DNA from: Sungkyunkwania multivorans
Lineage (GTDB): Bacteria > Bacteroidota > Bacteroidia > Flavobacteriales > Flavobacteriaceae
Assembly: GCF_042675645.1 (NCBI RefSeq)
Contig: NZ_JBHTJH010000025.1
Coordinates: 1-64,000, forward strand
DNA: 64,000 nucleotides
Direction: 5' to 3'
The position numbers and the translations under genes are program-made. Under the pieces are notes generated by a model. The model saw only the letters and a program-made list of their open reading frames with translations, was not told the DNA's origin and made no database searches. Below are positions 8,809-17,522 of this stretch, one piece after another (position 1 is the first letter of the stretch; each line of letters begins with the position of its first letter).

Positions 8809-8877
8809 CTGAGTTTTTTTGTTTCTTAGCTAATGTTCCCCGCAGTTAATTATTTTTATTTTTTTAGAGAGAAATAG

Positions 8878-10908
8878 ATGCGGAGATGTCTTGCCTTTTA
8901 TTTATTAGTTTCAATCTTTATTTGCTGTCAAGAAAAAGACACTTTTTCCAGTACGGCCTCGGCAGAAGTAGAGGCTATTAAAATATTGATTGATAGCGCC
9001 CAAAATAATTCTTTTTCCGTTGAAAAGAGAAGGTCATACCTCAAAGAAGCCTCAGCCTTTTTACCTTCCGTTGAGAATGATTCCGTTGCAATCAATGTTC
9101 ACTTCGACATAGCCCTCACGTATTATCGCTTAGGAGATAAAGACTCATTTCGTGATTCAAGTAAAGAGATTCTTGAAAAATCACGTTCTGTAAAAGATTC
9201 TATCGGAATTGGAAGGGCACTAGGCTTTTTGGGGAATTATTTCTTAAGAAAACACAAATCCGATAGTGCGTATCAACATCTTTATGAAGCAAGTAAAATT
9301 TATAAAAACTTAGGCGATGAATACAGTTTAGCGAAAGTCCTTCTCGACATGGCGATCATTCAAAAGAATGGGAAGGACTTTATCGCTAGTGAAGCAACTA
9401 CAATAGAAGCCCTATCATATTTTGAAAATTTAGAAAAAAATGATCGTATAGCGGCATGTTACAACAACTTGGCTATCATAGCGAATGAATTACAAAGATA
9501 CGATGATGCTATTGAATATTATAAAAGAGCTATTGAGTATGATACTAAAAATGGAAATTTTAATGCGATTAAAATTTCTTTGAATAACATGGGTGTAGTT
9601 TACGAAAGACAAGGAGACTACAATAGTGCTATTGAATTGTATGATAGGGTGCTTTCTGAGAAAGATTTAGCCAAAGACTCTCCAAGTTTGTATGCCTTCG
9701 CGTTGGATAACTTAGCACATACTAAACTTGAATCTGGTTATGAGGCAGATGTATTGCCAGATTTACTTCAAGCTTACAGAATCAGGGATAGTATAGGAGA
9801 TTCTCAAGGATTGATTACGAGCTTTTACCATCTGGCAAAATATCATGCTGCTGTTGGAGAAAACGATAAAGCTATTAATTATGCCGTAAAAGCGAAAGAC
9901 TTATCGTATAAGTCAAAAGACTTTAGTGATATCTTAAAGCCTTTATTGCTTCTCATAGAAACTGAAAGCGGAAGTAGAGCCACAAAATATGCAAAAGACT
10001 ACATCCGCATCAACGATAGCCTTCAAAAACAAGAACGTGCATTGCGCAATCAATTTGCACGTATCCGCTTTGAGACCGACAAGATCGCTTCTGAAAACGA
10101 ACTTATATCAAGACAACGCCTGCAACTGATGATCTTATTGGCAGTGTTATTCCTTACTGGTTTTTTATTGTATATCATAAAGGAACAGCGCGCGAGAAAC
10201 AAGAAATTGGTCTTCGAACAAGAGCAGCAGCAGGCCAATGAAGAAATTTATAACCTGATGCTCGCGCAACACGGTAAGCTAGAAGAAGGTCGGTTGGACG
10301 AACAGCGACGTATCTCAAGAGAATTGCACGACGGCGTGCTAAGTAGACTCTTTGGCACTCGACTTAATCTCGACGTGCTTAACCCAAACAATGATGAAAA
10401 TGCCATCAACTCCAGGAAAAAGTATATCGATGAGCTAAAGAATATCGAAGAGGAGATTCGACATGTGTCGCACAATCTAAGTTCAGGTCTTGTGGAACAA
10501 TCGAGTTTTTTAGATATCATAAAAGACCTTTTGAAGTCACAAGAACAGATCAATGGGTATGCGACCCATTTGGACAGTGACACCAAAATTGATTGGGAAG
10601 AGATTCCCAATAAAGATAAGATACATTGCTATCGTATCGTACAGGAGGCCATTCAGAACATCAACAAACATTCTAAGGCAAAGAATGTTACTGTCAAAAT
10701 TAGATCGATCAATAACGATCTGATTTTGAGCGTCATCGATGACGGCGTTGGATTTAATATTGCAAAGAAAAAAGACGGTATCGGCCTCAAGAATATCCAA
10801 GCTCGGGTCGAAGAGCTCAAAGGTTTCTTGGACGTTTTTTCAAAGAAAGGCGAAGGCACCGAAATTAGAATTGAGTTTTCCCTAAGAACCCCCCAAACCA
10901 TAAATTAA
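8878..10908 (+). CDS. TPR-containing sensor histidine kinase (HisKA_3 type)
   Basis: A membrane histidine kinase of 676 residues. An N-terminal hydrophobic segment ends in Cys-Cys (LLVSIFICCQEKD) and could be a lipoprotein or signal-anchor sequence. Periplasmic TPR repeats fill about 60-390 (NNLAIIANELQRYDDAIEYY, NNMGVVYERQGDYNSAIELY). One transmembrane helix lies at about 417-435, followed by a coiled coil. The dimerisation/phospho-acceptor domain RRISRELHDGVLSRLFG has His484. The ATPase domain has the N box (IVQEAIQNINKHSKAKN) and G boxes (DDGVGFN, GIGLKNIQARVEELKG). This is the common Bacteroidetes layout that pairs with NarL-type regulators; the regulator gene follows 12 bases downstream. 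The sensed signal is unknown; TPRs suggest a protein or peptide ligand. Confidence 0.92.
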   Translation: MRRCLAFYLLVSIFICCQEKDTFSSTASAEVEAIKILIDSAQNNSFSVEKRRSYLKEASAFLPSVENDSVAINVHFDIALTYYRLGDKDSFRDSSKEILEKSRSVKDSIGIGRALGFLGNYFLRKHKSDSAYQHLYEASKIYKNLGDEYSLAKVLLDMAIIQKNGKDFIASEATTIEALSYFENLEKNDRIAACYNNLAIIANELQRYDDAIEYYKRAIEYDTKNGNFNAIKISLNNMGVVYERQGDYNSAIELYDRVLSEKDLAKDSPSLYAFALDNLAHTKLESGYEADVLPDLLQAYRIRDSIGDSQGLITSFYHLAKYHAAVGENDKAINYAVKAKDLSYKSKDFSDILKPLLLLIETESGSRATKYAKDYIRINDSLQKQERALRNQFARIRFETDKIASENELISRQRLQLMILLAVLFLTGFLLYIIKEQRARNKKLVFEQEQQQANEEIYNLMLAQHGKLEEGRLDEQRRISRELHDGVLSRLFGTRLNLDVLNPNNDENAINSRKKYIDELKNIEEEIRHVSHNLSSGLVEQSSFLDIIKDLLKSQEQINGYATHLDSDTKIDWEEIPNKDKIHCYRIVQEAIQNINKHSKAKNVTVKIRSINNDLILSVIDDGVGFNIAKKKDGIGLKNIQARVEELKGFLDVFSKKGEGTEIRIEFSLRTPQTIN

Positions 10909-10920
10909 AAAAGTATTGTA

Positions 10921-11592
10921 ATGAAAAAGAAACTCTCTGTTTTAATCATAGATGATCATCCGATGATCATTGAAGGATATCAAAATTCGTTACTCGCACT
11001 GAAGAGCGAGGGATTTTCATTTAGCTATGAGACCGCGAACGATTGTGATGAGGCAATAAGGAAAATTGATGAGGCGGCAGGTTCAGATACGTTCGACGTG
11101 ATGCTGGTGGATATCAATCTGCCCGCATCGAGCGATGGCGATATCACTTCGGGGGAAGACATCGTGGTCTATGCAAGACCCTTATTTCCGAATACAAAGT
11201 TCATCATCCTTACGATGTATAACGAAAATCATCGTTTGCATAATATTTTAAGGTCTTGCGATCCAGACGGATTGCTTATTAAAAGTGACCTAACTTCCAA
11301 CGAACTGGCCAAAGCATTTAAAGAAGTGCTCAATGACCCGCCCTATTACAGCCATACGGTGGATAAATACTTGCGAAAGGCGATGCGAAACAATTTTGCA
11401 TTAGATGATGTGAATAGAAAGATCATCTATTATCTGTCCCAAGGAATCAAGACAAAGAATCTGACTACCCATGTTGGACTTTCTTTAAGCGCCATTGAAA
11501 AACGTAAAAGCCAGATAAAGGCACTGTTTGGTATTGAATCTGGCGATGACGAACGGTTGCTAGAAGAAGCGCGTAAACGTGGGTTCGTTTAA
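10921..11592 (+). CDS. NarL/FixJ-type response regulator
   Basis: A 223-residue response regulator, the likely partner of the kinase 12 bases upstream. The receiver domain has the acidic pair (LIIDDHP, residues 11-12), the phospho-acceptor Asp64 (VMLVDINLPAS) and the conserved Lys in LLIKSDLTS. The C-terminal domain (about 160-223) is a LuxR-like helix-turn-helix (NRKIIYYLSQGIKTKNLTTH, then GLSLSAIEKRKSQIKALFGI). It is more divergent than standard LuxR domains but of the type common in Flavobacteriia. Targets are unknown. Confidence 0.9.
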   Translation: MKKKLSVLIIDDHPMIIEGYQNSLLALKSEGFSFSYETANDCDEAIRKIDEAAGSDTFDVMLVDINLPASSDGDITSGEDIVVYARPLFPNTKFIILTMYNENHRLHNILRSCDPDGLLIKSDLTSNELAKAFKEVLNDPPYYSHTVDKYLRKAMRNNFALDDVNRKIIYYLSQGIKTKNLTTHVGLSLSAIEKRKSQIKALFGIESGDDERLLEEARKRGFV

Positions 11593-11958
11593 TGGTGGCT
11601 AGAGATAATTCTTAGTGATAATCTTCGTTTTCTGAAAGATATTCACGCATTATTTCTACGGTTTTCCCGTAACAAATTGTTCTTTTTTGTAGTTATCTTT
11701 GATAGGGTTAAGTTTATTAACAGACTTAATAAAACCGGGGGATTTTTCTTATTACTTAATGTTAATGAATCAAATTCGTCAAAAGCATATGCACTTATAG
11801 AATTCATTGTTTTTACGAAGAAGTTTCAGACAGAATTAAGTCTTAAGTATTCAATCAAGTTAGAGAAGGGCTGCGGTCGAAGGATCCAGCCCTTTTTTAT
11901 TTTAAAAATATTCTGTGAGCTCTCTCGAGTATTCGGAAATGCATCCAGAAACTCTCTT
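11593..11958 (+). other. Intergenic region with an orphan terminator; candidate small RNA
   Basis: The 366 bases between the response regulator (plus) and ilvE (minus, convergent) hold no convincing gene. A -7-like box TATCTTTG at 11694-11701 precedes a strong plus-strand terminator at 11866-11899. A transcript of about 190 bases could run between them. Alternatively the terminator simply ends the kinase-regulator operon after a long 3' UTR. Confidence 0.4.
11866..11899 (+). terminator. Intrinsic terminator
   Basis: Stem AAGGGCTG / CAGCCCTT, 13-base loop, then TTTTTTATTTT on the plus strand. It lies 274 bases after the response regulator stop codon. Confidence 0.85.
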
Positions 11959-13026
11959 TTACACCTTGTAGCGCCATCCATACGGGTCCTCAGCCTCGTT
12001 ATGCTGTATTTTGGTGATAGTTTCTTTGAACAAATTAGCATAGGAATTCTCGATCTTTGGTAGCTCAAACTTCTCGCCTTTATAACCAAATCCTAGTATA
12101 GGGTTGATCACAGCGGCAGTACCCGACCCAAAGATCTCTTTTAACTTTCCATCTTTTACGGCTTTTACGATCTCATCGACCTTAATACGGCGAACTTCTA
12201 CCTTGATACCATTACGCTCGGCAACAGCGATCACACTTTTTCTGGTAACGCCGTCCAATATCTTATCATCATTTGGAGCGGTGATCAATGTATCTCCTAT
12301 TCTGAAGAAGACATTCATGGTTCCAGCCTCTTCTAAATATTCGTGAGTATCAGCATCGGTCCAGATCACCTGTTGGTAACCTTCTTCTTTTGCGAGATTT
12401 GTAGGATAGAATTGCGCGGCGTAGTTTCCTGCAGCCTTCGCTGCTCCTACACCACCACTTGCGGCACGACTGTAGTGTTCTGCGATCTTCACCCTAACTT
12501 CTCCACCGTAATATGCCTGCGCTGGTGAACAAATGATCATAAAGCGATATTCGTTAGCCGGAGAGGCCAAAACGCTCCCTTGAGTTGCGATCACAAAAGG
12601 ACGTATGTACAAGGAATTACCAATGCCTTTTTTGATCCAGTCTTTTTCAAGCTGCAGTAGCGTTTTCATTCCTTGGAAGAAGAACTCCTCTGGAAATTCG
12701 GGAATAGCAAGTCTTTTGGAGGATTTATTGATACGTTTGAAGTTTTCATCAGGTCTGAAAAGCCAGATCTGATCTTCTTCATCCTTATAGGCCTTCATTC
12801 CTTCAAAAACAGCTTGCCCATAGTGAAAGACCCTTGCTGAAGGCTCTAACTCGATTGGACCGTAAGGTACTATTTGTGGCGTTTGCCACGCGCCATCCTT
12901 GTAATCACATACGAACATATGATCGGTGAAAATACTTCCAAAAGTAAGATTCTCAAAGTCAACATTCGTTATTTTCGAAGTTGCACTTTTTTCAATTGGG
13001 ATCGAAAGTAATACCTCGTTTTTCAT
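11959..13026 (-). CDS. ilvE: Branched-chain amino acid aminotransferase
   Basis: A PLP-dependent transaminase for the last step of valine, leucine and isoleucine synthesis (and the first step of their breakdown), cytoplasmic. The 355-residue length fits the longer BCAT class. Motifs include the substrate-side block VFHYGQAVFEGMKAY, YIRPFVIATQGSVL, the PLP-lysine block SGGVGAAKAAGNYAAQFYP, and EEAGTMNVFFRIGDTLITAP followed by ILDGVTRKSVI. It is a single gene, transcribed away from the DUF4920 gene and converging on the regulator transcript. Confidence 0.95.
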   Translation of the reverse strand: MKNEVLLSIPIEKSATSKITNVDFENLTFGSIFTDHMFVCDYKDGAWQTPQIVPYGPIELEPSARVFHYGQAVFEGMKAYKDEEDQIWLFRPDENFKRINKSSKRLAIPEFPEEFFFQGMKTLLQLEKDWIKKGIGNSLYIRPFVIATQGSVLASPANEYRFMIICSPAQAYYGGEVRVKIAEHYSRAASGGVGAAKAAGNYAAQFYPTNLAKEEGYQQVIWTDADTHEYLEEAGTMNVFFRIGDTLITAPNDDKILDGVTRKSVIAVAERNGIKVEVRRIKVDEIVKAVKDGKLKEIFGSGTAAVINPILGFGYKGEKFELPKIENSYANLFKETITKIQHNEAEDPYGWRYKV

Positions 13027-13150
13027 GCCTTACTAATATTTTATGCGAAGTTAGCCAAATTAAAGGAGACTTGTTATTTACACTATCAGCAAAAATCATT
13101 TATTTTGCATTTTTAATGAGAGAGCTATTTAATTTAAAAAATATCAAGAT

Positions 13151-13669
13151 ATGAAGCGTTTTGTTATTGTTTTTGCATTGGCTACAACAGTTTTTGCATG
13201 TAAAGATGAAGGGAAGTCGTCAAAGGAAGTCATCAAAGAGCCCGTGACTGCAGTGGCTGAGGAGGTTGCGAATACAACTTTTGGAATACCGGTCAGTGAG
13301 GCATCAGCGATTGACGCGGTTGCAATGCGCTCAAAGTTCGAGTCGTTGAGGGTTGGGGATACGATCCCAGTGAAATTTAAAGCAAAAGTAAATTCGGTCT
13401 GTCAAAAAAAAGGCTGTTGGATGCGATTGGATCTTGGTGAAGATCAAGAGACGATGGTTCGATTCAAGGATTACGGTTTTTTTATGCCCAAGGATATCGC
13501 AGACCAAGAAGTTGTGGTGGAAGGAAAAGCCTTTGTAGAAGAAACCTCTGTAAAAGATCTACAGCACTATGCCAAAGATGCTGGAAAAACTGCTGAAGAG
13601 ATCGCTGCTATCACAAAACCAAAGAAGACCTATTCCTTTACCGCCGATGGAGTGCTTTTAACCAATTAG
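13151..13669 (+). CDS. DUF4920 domain-containing lipoprotein
   Basis: A 172-residue protein of the DUF4920 family, function unknown. The N-terminus MKRFVIVFALATTVFACKDE has a lipobox (FAC), so it is probably a lipoprotein. The conserved core includes VNSVCQKKGCWMRLDLGEDQ, with two cysteines two residues apart plus a GCW motif, then FKDYGFFMPKDI and VVVEGKAFVEETSV. The Cys pair may bind metal or form a disulfide (inference). The gene is followed after one base by mnmD. Confidence 0.85.
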   Translation: MKRFVIVFALATTVFACKDEGKSSKEVIKEPVTAVAEEVANTTFGIPVSEASAIDAVAMRSKFESLRVGDTIPVKFKAKVNSVCQKKGCWMRLDLGEDQETMVRFKDYGFFMPKDIADQEVVVEGKAFVEETSVKDLQHYAKDAGKTAEEIAAITKPKKTYSFTADGVLLTN

Positions 13670-13670
13670 T

Positions 13671-14342
13671 TTGAAACGCAAGATCATTAAGACGGCAGAT
13701 GGTTCTACCACCATTCATTTAGTGGATTGGGATGAGCAATACCATTCCAAACATGGTGCGATACAAGAGGCCTATCATGTCTTTATAAAAAGCGGATTTG
13801 AACGATTTACTCCTAAGGCGAACGAACCTCTAAATATCCTAGAGATAGGTTTTGGTACGGGTCTGAATGCCTTTATAACATTTCTAGAAGCGCAAAAGCT
13901 TGCCTTGAAGGTAGATTATGTTGGTATTGAAGCCTATCCGGTGGAAAACGAAGAGCTAGAGCATCTTAACTATATCCAAGAATTATCTGCTGAGAAGTTT
14001 AAGGATATCTTTGATAAGATGCATCAAGTTTCATGGGAAGAATCACATGCCATTACCAATGATTTCAACCTGTTTAAAAGAAAGCAATTCTTCAGCGAGA
14101 TCAACGATATCGCAACGTATGATCTGATTTATTTTGATGCCTTTGGAGCAAGAGTGCAACCAGAACTTTGGACTGAAGCGATCTTTGCCAAAATGTTCAA
14201 TGCGCTTAAGTCAAACGGGCTGTTAGTCACCTATGCCGCAAAGGGCAGTGTTAGACGGGCCATGCAAGCGGTGGGATTTACCGTTGAGCGCTTGCCCGGT
14301 CCTCCTGGTAAGCGGGAAATGCTCAGAGCTGTTAAGGGGTGA
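13671..14342 (+). CDS. mnmD: tRNA 5-methylaminomethyl-2-thiouridine methyltransferase, MnmD type
   Basis: A SAM-dependent methyltransferase (223 residues) resembling the N-terminal half of MnmC, which carries out the last methylation of wobble uridine in tRNAs (mnm5s2U). The SAM site is seen in LNILEIGFGTGLNAFITFLEA. The family block YDLIYFDAFGARVQPELWT carries the catalytic region, followed by NGLLVTYAAKGSVRRAMQAVGFTVERLPGPPGKREML. No FAD oxidoreductase domain is attached, as is usual in Bacteroidetes. The start appears to be TTG, one base after the preceding stop; the encoded KRKIIKTADGSTTIH matches typical family N-termini. Confidence 0.88.
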   Translation: MKRKIIKTADGSTTIHLVDWDEQYHSKHGAIQEAYHVFIKSGFERFTPKANEPLNILEIGFGTGLNAFITFLEAQKLALKVDYVGIEAYPVENEELEHLNYIQELSAEKFKDIFDKMHQVSWEESHAITNDFNLFKRKQFFSEINDIATYDLIYFDAFGARVQPELWTEAIFAKMFNALKSNGLLVTYAAKGSVRRAMQAVGFTVERLPGPPGKREMLRAVKG

Positions 14343-14377
14343 GCATTTGACAAATTCACTGGCTTCATGGTGCAAAA

Positions 14378-14410
14378 ATGCTTTAACAGCCCTTAAACAA
14401 TACTGTTAAG
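14378..14410. repeat. Inverted repeat TTAACAG / CTGTTAA
   Basis: Seven-base arms at 14383-14389 and 14403-14409 flank a 13-base spacer, upstream of the TIGR01777 gene. The 11-mer ATGCTTTAACA at 14378-14388 recurs at 17533-17543 in the palindrome ahead of the ABC exporter gene. Confidence 0.5.
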
Positions 14411-14447
14411 AGCATATTAAAAATTATGCATCCCTACTTTCGAAAGC

Positions 14448-14455
14448 TATCTTTG
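14448..14455 (+). promoter_or_regulatory. -7 box that decides the start of the TIGR01777 gene
   Basis: TATCTTTG matches TAnnTTTG. Transcription would begin near 14460-14462, which makes the ATG at 14461 unlikely and favours the ATG at 14470. Confidence 0.55.
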
Positions 14456-14469
14456 TAAAAATGAATGTT

Positions 14470-15414
14470 ATGAAGGTCTTAATTACAGGTGCAACAGGAT
14501 TGATAGGAACGGAGTTGGTGAAAGTATGTCATCAGCAAGGAATCGACGTTCATTATCTCACGACAAGTAAAAATAAGATCGAGCATCAAAACAATTATAA
14601 AGGCTTTCATTGGGATCCAGATAACGGAAAGATCGACCCTCGTTGCATCGAAGGTGTGGACACGATCATCAACCTGGCAGGAGCTACTGTAGCCAAGCGA
14701 TGGACCTCTTCTTACAAGCAAGAAATTCTAGAAAGTCGTTTGGATACTATAGACCAGTTGAAGCAATTGTTGGAAAACAATGAGCATCAAGTAAAGAATA
14801 TCGTATCGGCTTCAGCGATTGGAATTTATGAGGATTCTCAAACAAATTATTATTCAGAGGAGAGTAATCAACTTGGAACGGGTTTTCTTGCTACTGTGGT
14901 GAAACGATGGGAAGGTGCCTTGGATGCCATTGAGCAAATGGGCGTCGCGGTCTCTAAGATAAGGATTGGGCTCGTTCTTTCGGATAAAGGAGGTGCGCTT
15001 ACTAGCATGGCAAAACCGATCAAGTACTTTGTGGGGGCAGCTTTTGGCGATGGACAACAATGGCAATCTTGGATCCATATAAATGATTTGGCCAGAATGT
15101 TCTTATTCTTAGCGGAAAAAGAAACTTTCGGTGTTTTCAACGGGGTAGCGCCAAATCCAGTGAGTAATGAAAAATTGACCAACGAGATAGGAGCTGTGCT
15201 CAAGCGACCTGTTTTCTTGCCAAATATCCCTCGTTTCTTCATGAGACTGGTATTGGGTGAGATGAGTCAAATACTTTTTAGCAGTCATCGTGTCTCCAGC
15301 AAAAAAATAGAGAGCCATGGATTTCACTTCAATTTTAAAACCTTAAAGCCTGCATTGCAAGACCTTTTGCAAAAAAACAATGGGGAAGAGACAGAATTGG
15401 CCTATCAAGAATGA
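14470..15414 (+). CDS. TIGR01777 family NAD(P)-dependent epimerase/oxidoreductase
   Basis: An extended short-chain dehydrogenase of the SDR39U1/TIGR01777 family (YfcH-like), about 314 residues, physiological substrate unknown. The N-terminal nucleotide-binding motif is KVLITGATGLIGTELVK. Also seen are the block INLAGATVAKRWTSSYKQEI and the C-terminal DUF1731 region PNIPRFFMRLVLGEMSQIL followed by SSHRVSSKKIESHGFHF. The reading frame also offers an ATG at 14461. I chose 14470 because a -7 box ends at 14455 and family proteins begin at MKVLITGATG. It is a single gene, possibly controlled through the TTAACAG inverted repeat upstream. Confidence 0.9.
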   Translation: MKVLITGATGLIGTELVKVCHQQGIDVHYLTTSKNKIEHQNNYKGFHWDPDNGKIDPRCIEGVDTIINLAGATVAKRWTSSYKQEILESRLDTIDQLKQLLENNEHQVKNIVSASAIGIYEDSQTNYYSEESNQLGTGFLATVVKRWEGALDAIEQMGVAVSKIRIGLVLSDKGGALTSMAKPIKYFVGAAFGDGQQWQSWIHINDLARMFLFLAEKETFGVFNGVAPNPVSNEKLTNEIGAVLKRPVFLPNIPRFFMRLVLGEMSQILFSSHRVSSKKIESHGFHFNFKTLKPALQDLLQKNNGEETELAYQE

Positions 15415-15474
15415 TTTCTTCCGATTGTCTACCACACGCATTTTTCCAGCTTACTTAAAATAAATGGATGACAT

Positions 15475-15507
15475 TTTGACATTTTAGCATAAATGGCAGT
15501 ACTTTTG
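15475..15507 (+). promoter_or_regulatory. Promoter of grpE-dnaJ
   Basis: A -33 box TTTG (15475-15478), 21-base spacer and -7 box TACTTTTG (15500-15507), 45 bases before the grpE start. This is a close fit to the Flavobacterium sigma-A consensus TTG-N17-23-TAnnTTTG. ACATTTTGACATTTTAG around the -33 box is a short direct repeat. Confidence 0.75.
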
Positions 15508-15552
15508 CTCGCTGTTTATGCAGTCTAACTTTATATGCTGAAGATTTAAAAA

Positions 15553-16083
15553 ATGGCAAAAAAGAAGAAAGAAGAAACCGTTGTAGAAGAACAAGAGCAA
15601 CATACGACCGAGGAGACTCAAGAGCAGGTTTCGAAAGAAGATCATCTACAAGAGGAATTGGCGAAGGAAAAAGACAAATTCTTACGTCTTTTTGCCGAGT
15701 TCGAAAATTATAAGAAACGCACTAGTAAAGAACGCGTGGAATTATTCAAGACAGCTGGACAAGATGTCATTCAGTCCATGTTGCCAGTGCTGGACGATTT
15801 TGATCGTGCCATGTTAGAGCTAGGCAAGACCGAAGAAGGAAATGAGCTTTACAAGGGTGTAGAACTCATCAACAACAAATTTAAAGGTGTTTTAGAAAGT
15901 AAAGGGCTAAAAATGATGGAGGTCGAAACTGGCGATGCTTTTGATGCAGAGGTCCATGATGCGATCACTCAGATCCCCGCACCTTCAGATGACCTGAAAG
16001 GTAAGATCATCGATGTAGTGGAGAAGGGATACACGTTGGGAGACAAGGTCATAAGACATCCAAAAGTAGTAGTAGGACAATAA
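15553..16083 (+). CDS. grpE: Nucleotide exchange factor GrpE
   Basis: The exchange factor that releases ADP from DnaK in the heat-shock chaperone cycle, cytoplasmic. It has 176 residues with a charged Glu/Gln-rich N-terminus and a long dimer-forming helix (about 35-90: KEDHLQEELAKEKDKFLRLF, then AEFENYKKRTSKERVE). The C-terminal beta-wing domain ends in the family signature VVEKGYTLGDKVIRHPKVVVGQ. It is followed 68 bases later by dnaJ and shares its promoter. dnaK is not in this window. Confidence 0.97.
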   Translation: MAKKKKEETVVEEQEQHTTEETQEQVSKEDHLQEELAKEKDKFLRLFAEFENYKKRTSKERVELFKTAGQDVIQSMLPVLDDFDRAMLELGKTEEGNELYKGVELINNKFKGVLESKGLKMMEVETGDAFDAEVHDAITQIPAPSDDLKGKIIDVVEKGYTLGDKVIRHPKVVVGQ

Positions 16084-16151
16084 TTATGGATTTGGGTGGC
16101 TTGTTTTGAGCTTATTCAAAATTCATGATTCCAAATTCATAATTAAGGATA

Positions 16152-17270
16152 ATGAAGCAAGATTATTACGAAATATTAGGCATAGACAAATCTGCTTCTG
16201 CGGCAGAAATAAAAAAGGCCTATCGCAAAATGGCCATCAAGTATCATCCGGATAAGAATCCAGGTGATACGGAAGCTGAAGAAATGTTTAAGAAAGCAGC
16301 CGAGGCCTATGAAGTGTTGAGCGATCCAGACAAGAAATCGCGTTATGACCAATACGGTCATGCAGCTTTTGATGGTGCTGGCGGTTTTGGCGGAGGTGGA
16401 ATGAACATGGAAGATATCTTTAGTCAGTTTGGAGATATCTTCGGAAGCGCTTTTGGTGGTGGTTTCAGTGGGTTTGGAGGATTTAGCGGTGGTGGTCAGC
16501 GCAGAGTCAAAGGAAGTAATCTACGTATCAGAGTAAAACTCACCCTTGAGGAAATAGCCAAAGGAGTAGAGAAAAAGATCAAGGTAAAGCGTAAGGTACA
16601 GGCGCCTGGTGTTACCTATAAGACCTGTAGTGCTTGTAATGGTGCTGGGCAAGTAACTCGTATTACCAATACCATTCTTGGTAGAATGCAAACCGCAACT
16701 ACCTGCAACACTTGTGGAGGGGCAGGTCAAGTAATGGACAAACGACCAGCAGACGCCGATTCGCAGGGTCTTAAAGTAGTAGAAGAGACAGTCGCTATAA
16801 AAATTCCGGCTGGGGTGGTAGAAGGGATGCAACTAAAAGTTGGTGGTAAAGGCAACGAGGCACCTGGAAACGGTGTTTCTGGAGACCTTCTTGTGGCCAT
16901 AGAAGAATTAGAGCACGATACCCTGAAGAGAGAGGGAGACAATCTTCACTACGATCTATATGTGAGTATTTCTGATGCGGTCTTGGGTACTTCAAAAGAA
17001 ATTGATACCGTTTCGGGAAAAGTAAGGATCAAGTTAGAAGAAGGTATACAGTCTGGAAAGATACTACGTCTGCGAGGAAAAGGTATTCCAAGCATCAATG
17101 GTTATGGAAGTGGCGACCTTTTGGTGCATGTAAATGTATGGACACCCAAGAAGTTAAATAAGGAACAGCGAGAGTTTTTTGAGAGAATGCAACAGGATGA
17201 AAACTTTACTCCAAACCCTGAAAAGAGCGATAAGTCGTTTTTTGAGAAAGTTAAGGACATGTTTTCATAG
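16152..17270 (+). CDS. dnaJ: Chaperone DnaJ
   Basis: The Hsp40 co-chaperone that delivers unfolded clients to DnaK and stimulates its ATPase. The J domain (residues 1-70, MKQDYYEILGIDKSASAAEI) keeps the HPD motif (KYHPDKNPGD). A Gly/Phe-rich linker follows (about 75-120). The client-binding C-terminal domains run through to KKLNKEQREFFERMQ. The cysteine-rich domain has only two CxxCxGxG-type motifs (CSACNGAG and CNTCGGAG) where E. coli DnaJ has four, so at most one zinc centre can form. I believe this halved form is common in flavobacterial DnaJ. It is transcribed with grpE and ends in its own terminator. Confidence 0.96.
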   Translation: MKQDYYEILGIDKSASAAEIKKAYRKMAIKYHPDKNPGDTEAEEMFKKAAEAYEVLSDPDKKSRYDQYGHAAFDGAGGFGGGGMNMEDIFSQFGDIFGSAFGGGFSGFGGFSGGGQRRVKGSNLRIRVKLTLEEIAKGVEKKIKVKRKVQAPGVTYKTCSACNGAGQVTRITNTILGRMQTATTCNTCGGAGQVMDKRPADADSQGLKVVEETVAIKIPAGVVEGMQLKVGGKGNEAPGNGVSGDLLVAIEELEHDTLKREGDNLHYDLYVSISDAVLGTSKEIDTVSGKVRIKLEEGIQSGKILRLRGKGIPSINGYGSGDLLVHVNVWTPKKLNKEQREFFERMQQDENFTPNPEKSDKSFFEKVKDMFS

Positions 17271-17360
17271 ATTTTGTTTAATGTTTTATCAAAAAAAACT
17301 ATATTTGATATTGTGCTAGCACTGCTAGTGTCAATTTTTTCTTTTTCATAGCAATTTTTT

Positions 17361-17395
17361 CCCATCCTTGATCTCTATCGAGGGTGGGTTTTTCT
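17361..17395 (+). terminator. Intrinsic terminator after dnaJ
   Basis: An 11-bp stem, CCCATCCTTGA / TCGAGGGTGGG (two G-T pairs), with loop TCTCTA, followed by TTTTTCTTTATT. Confidence 0.88.
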
Positions 17396-17522
17396 TTATT
17401 ATCAAGGCTTTCGGGCGGATTGCTTTGACCTCCTTTATGCTGTTCATTCTTTTAATAAGAAATTTCAACAGTCTATTGACCAACCTTTAATTGGGGTTTT
17501 GGGTCTATTTTGGATCCGAAAA

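Noticed and set aside
11677..12063. 128-codon plus-strand frame between the response regulator and ilvE
   Set aside because: It runs through a strong terminator and into the antisense of ilvE, has low-complexity hydrophobic content and no recognisable domain.
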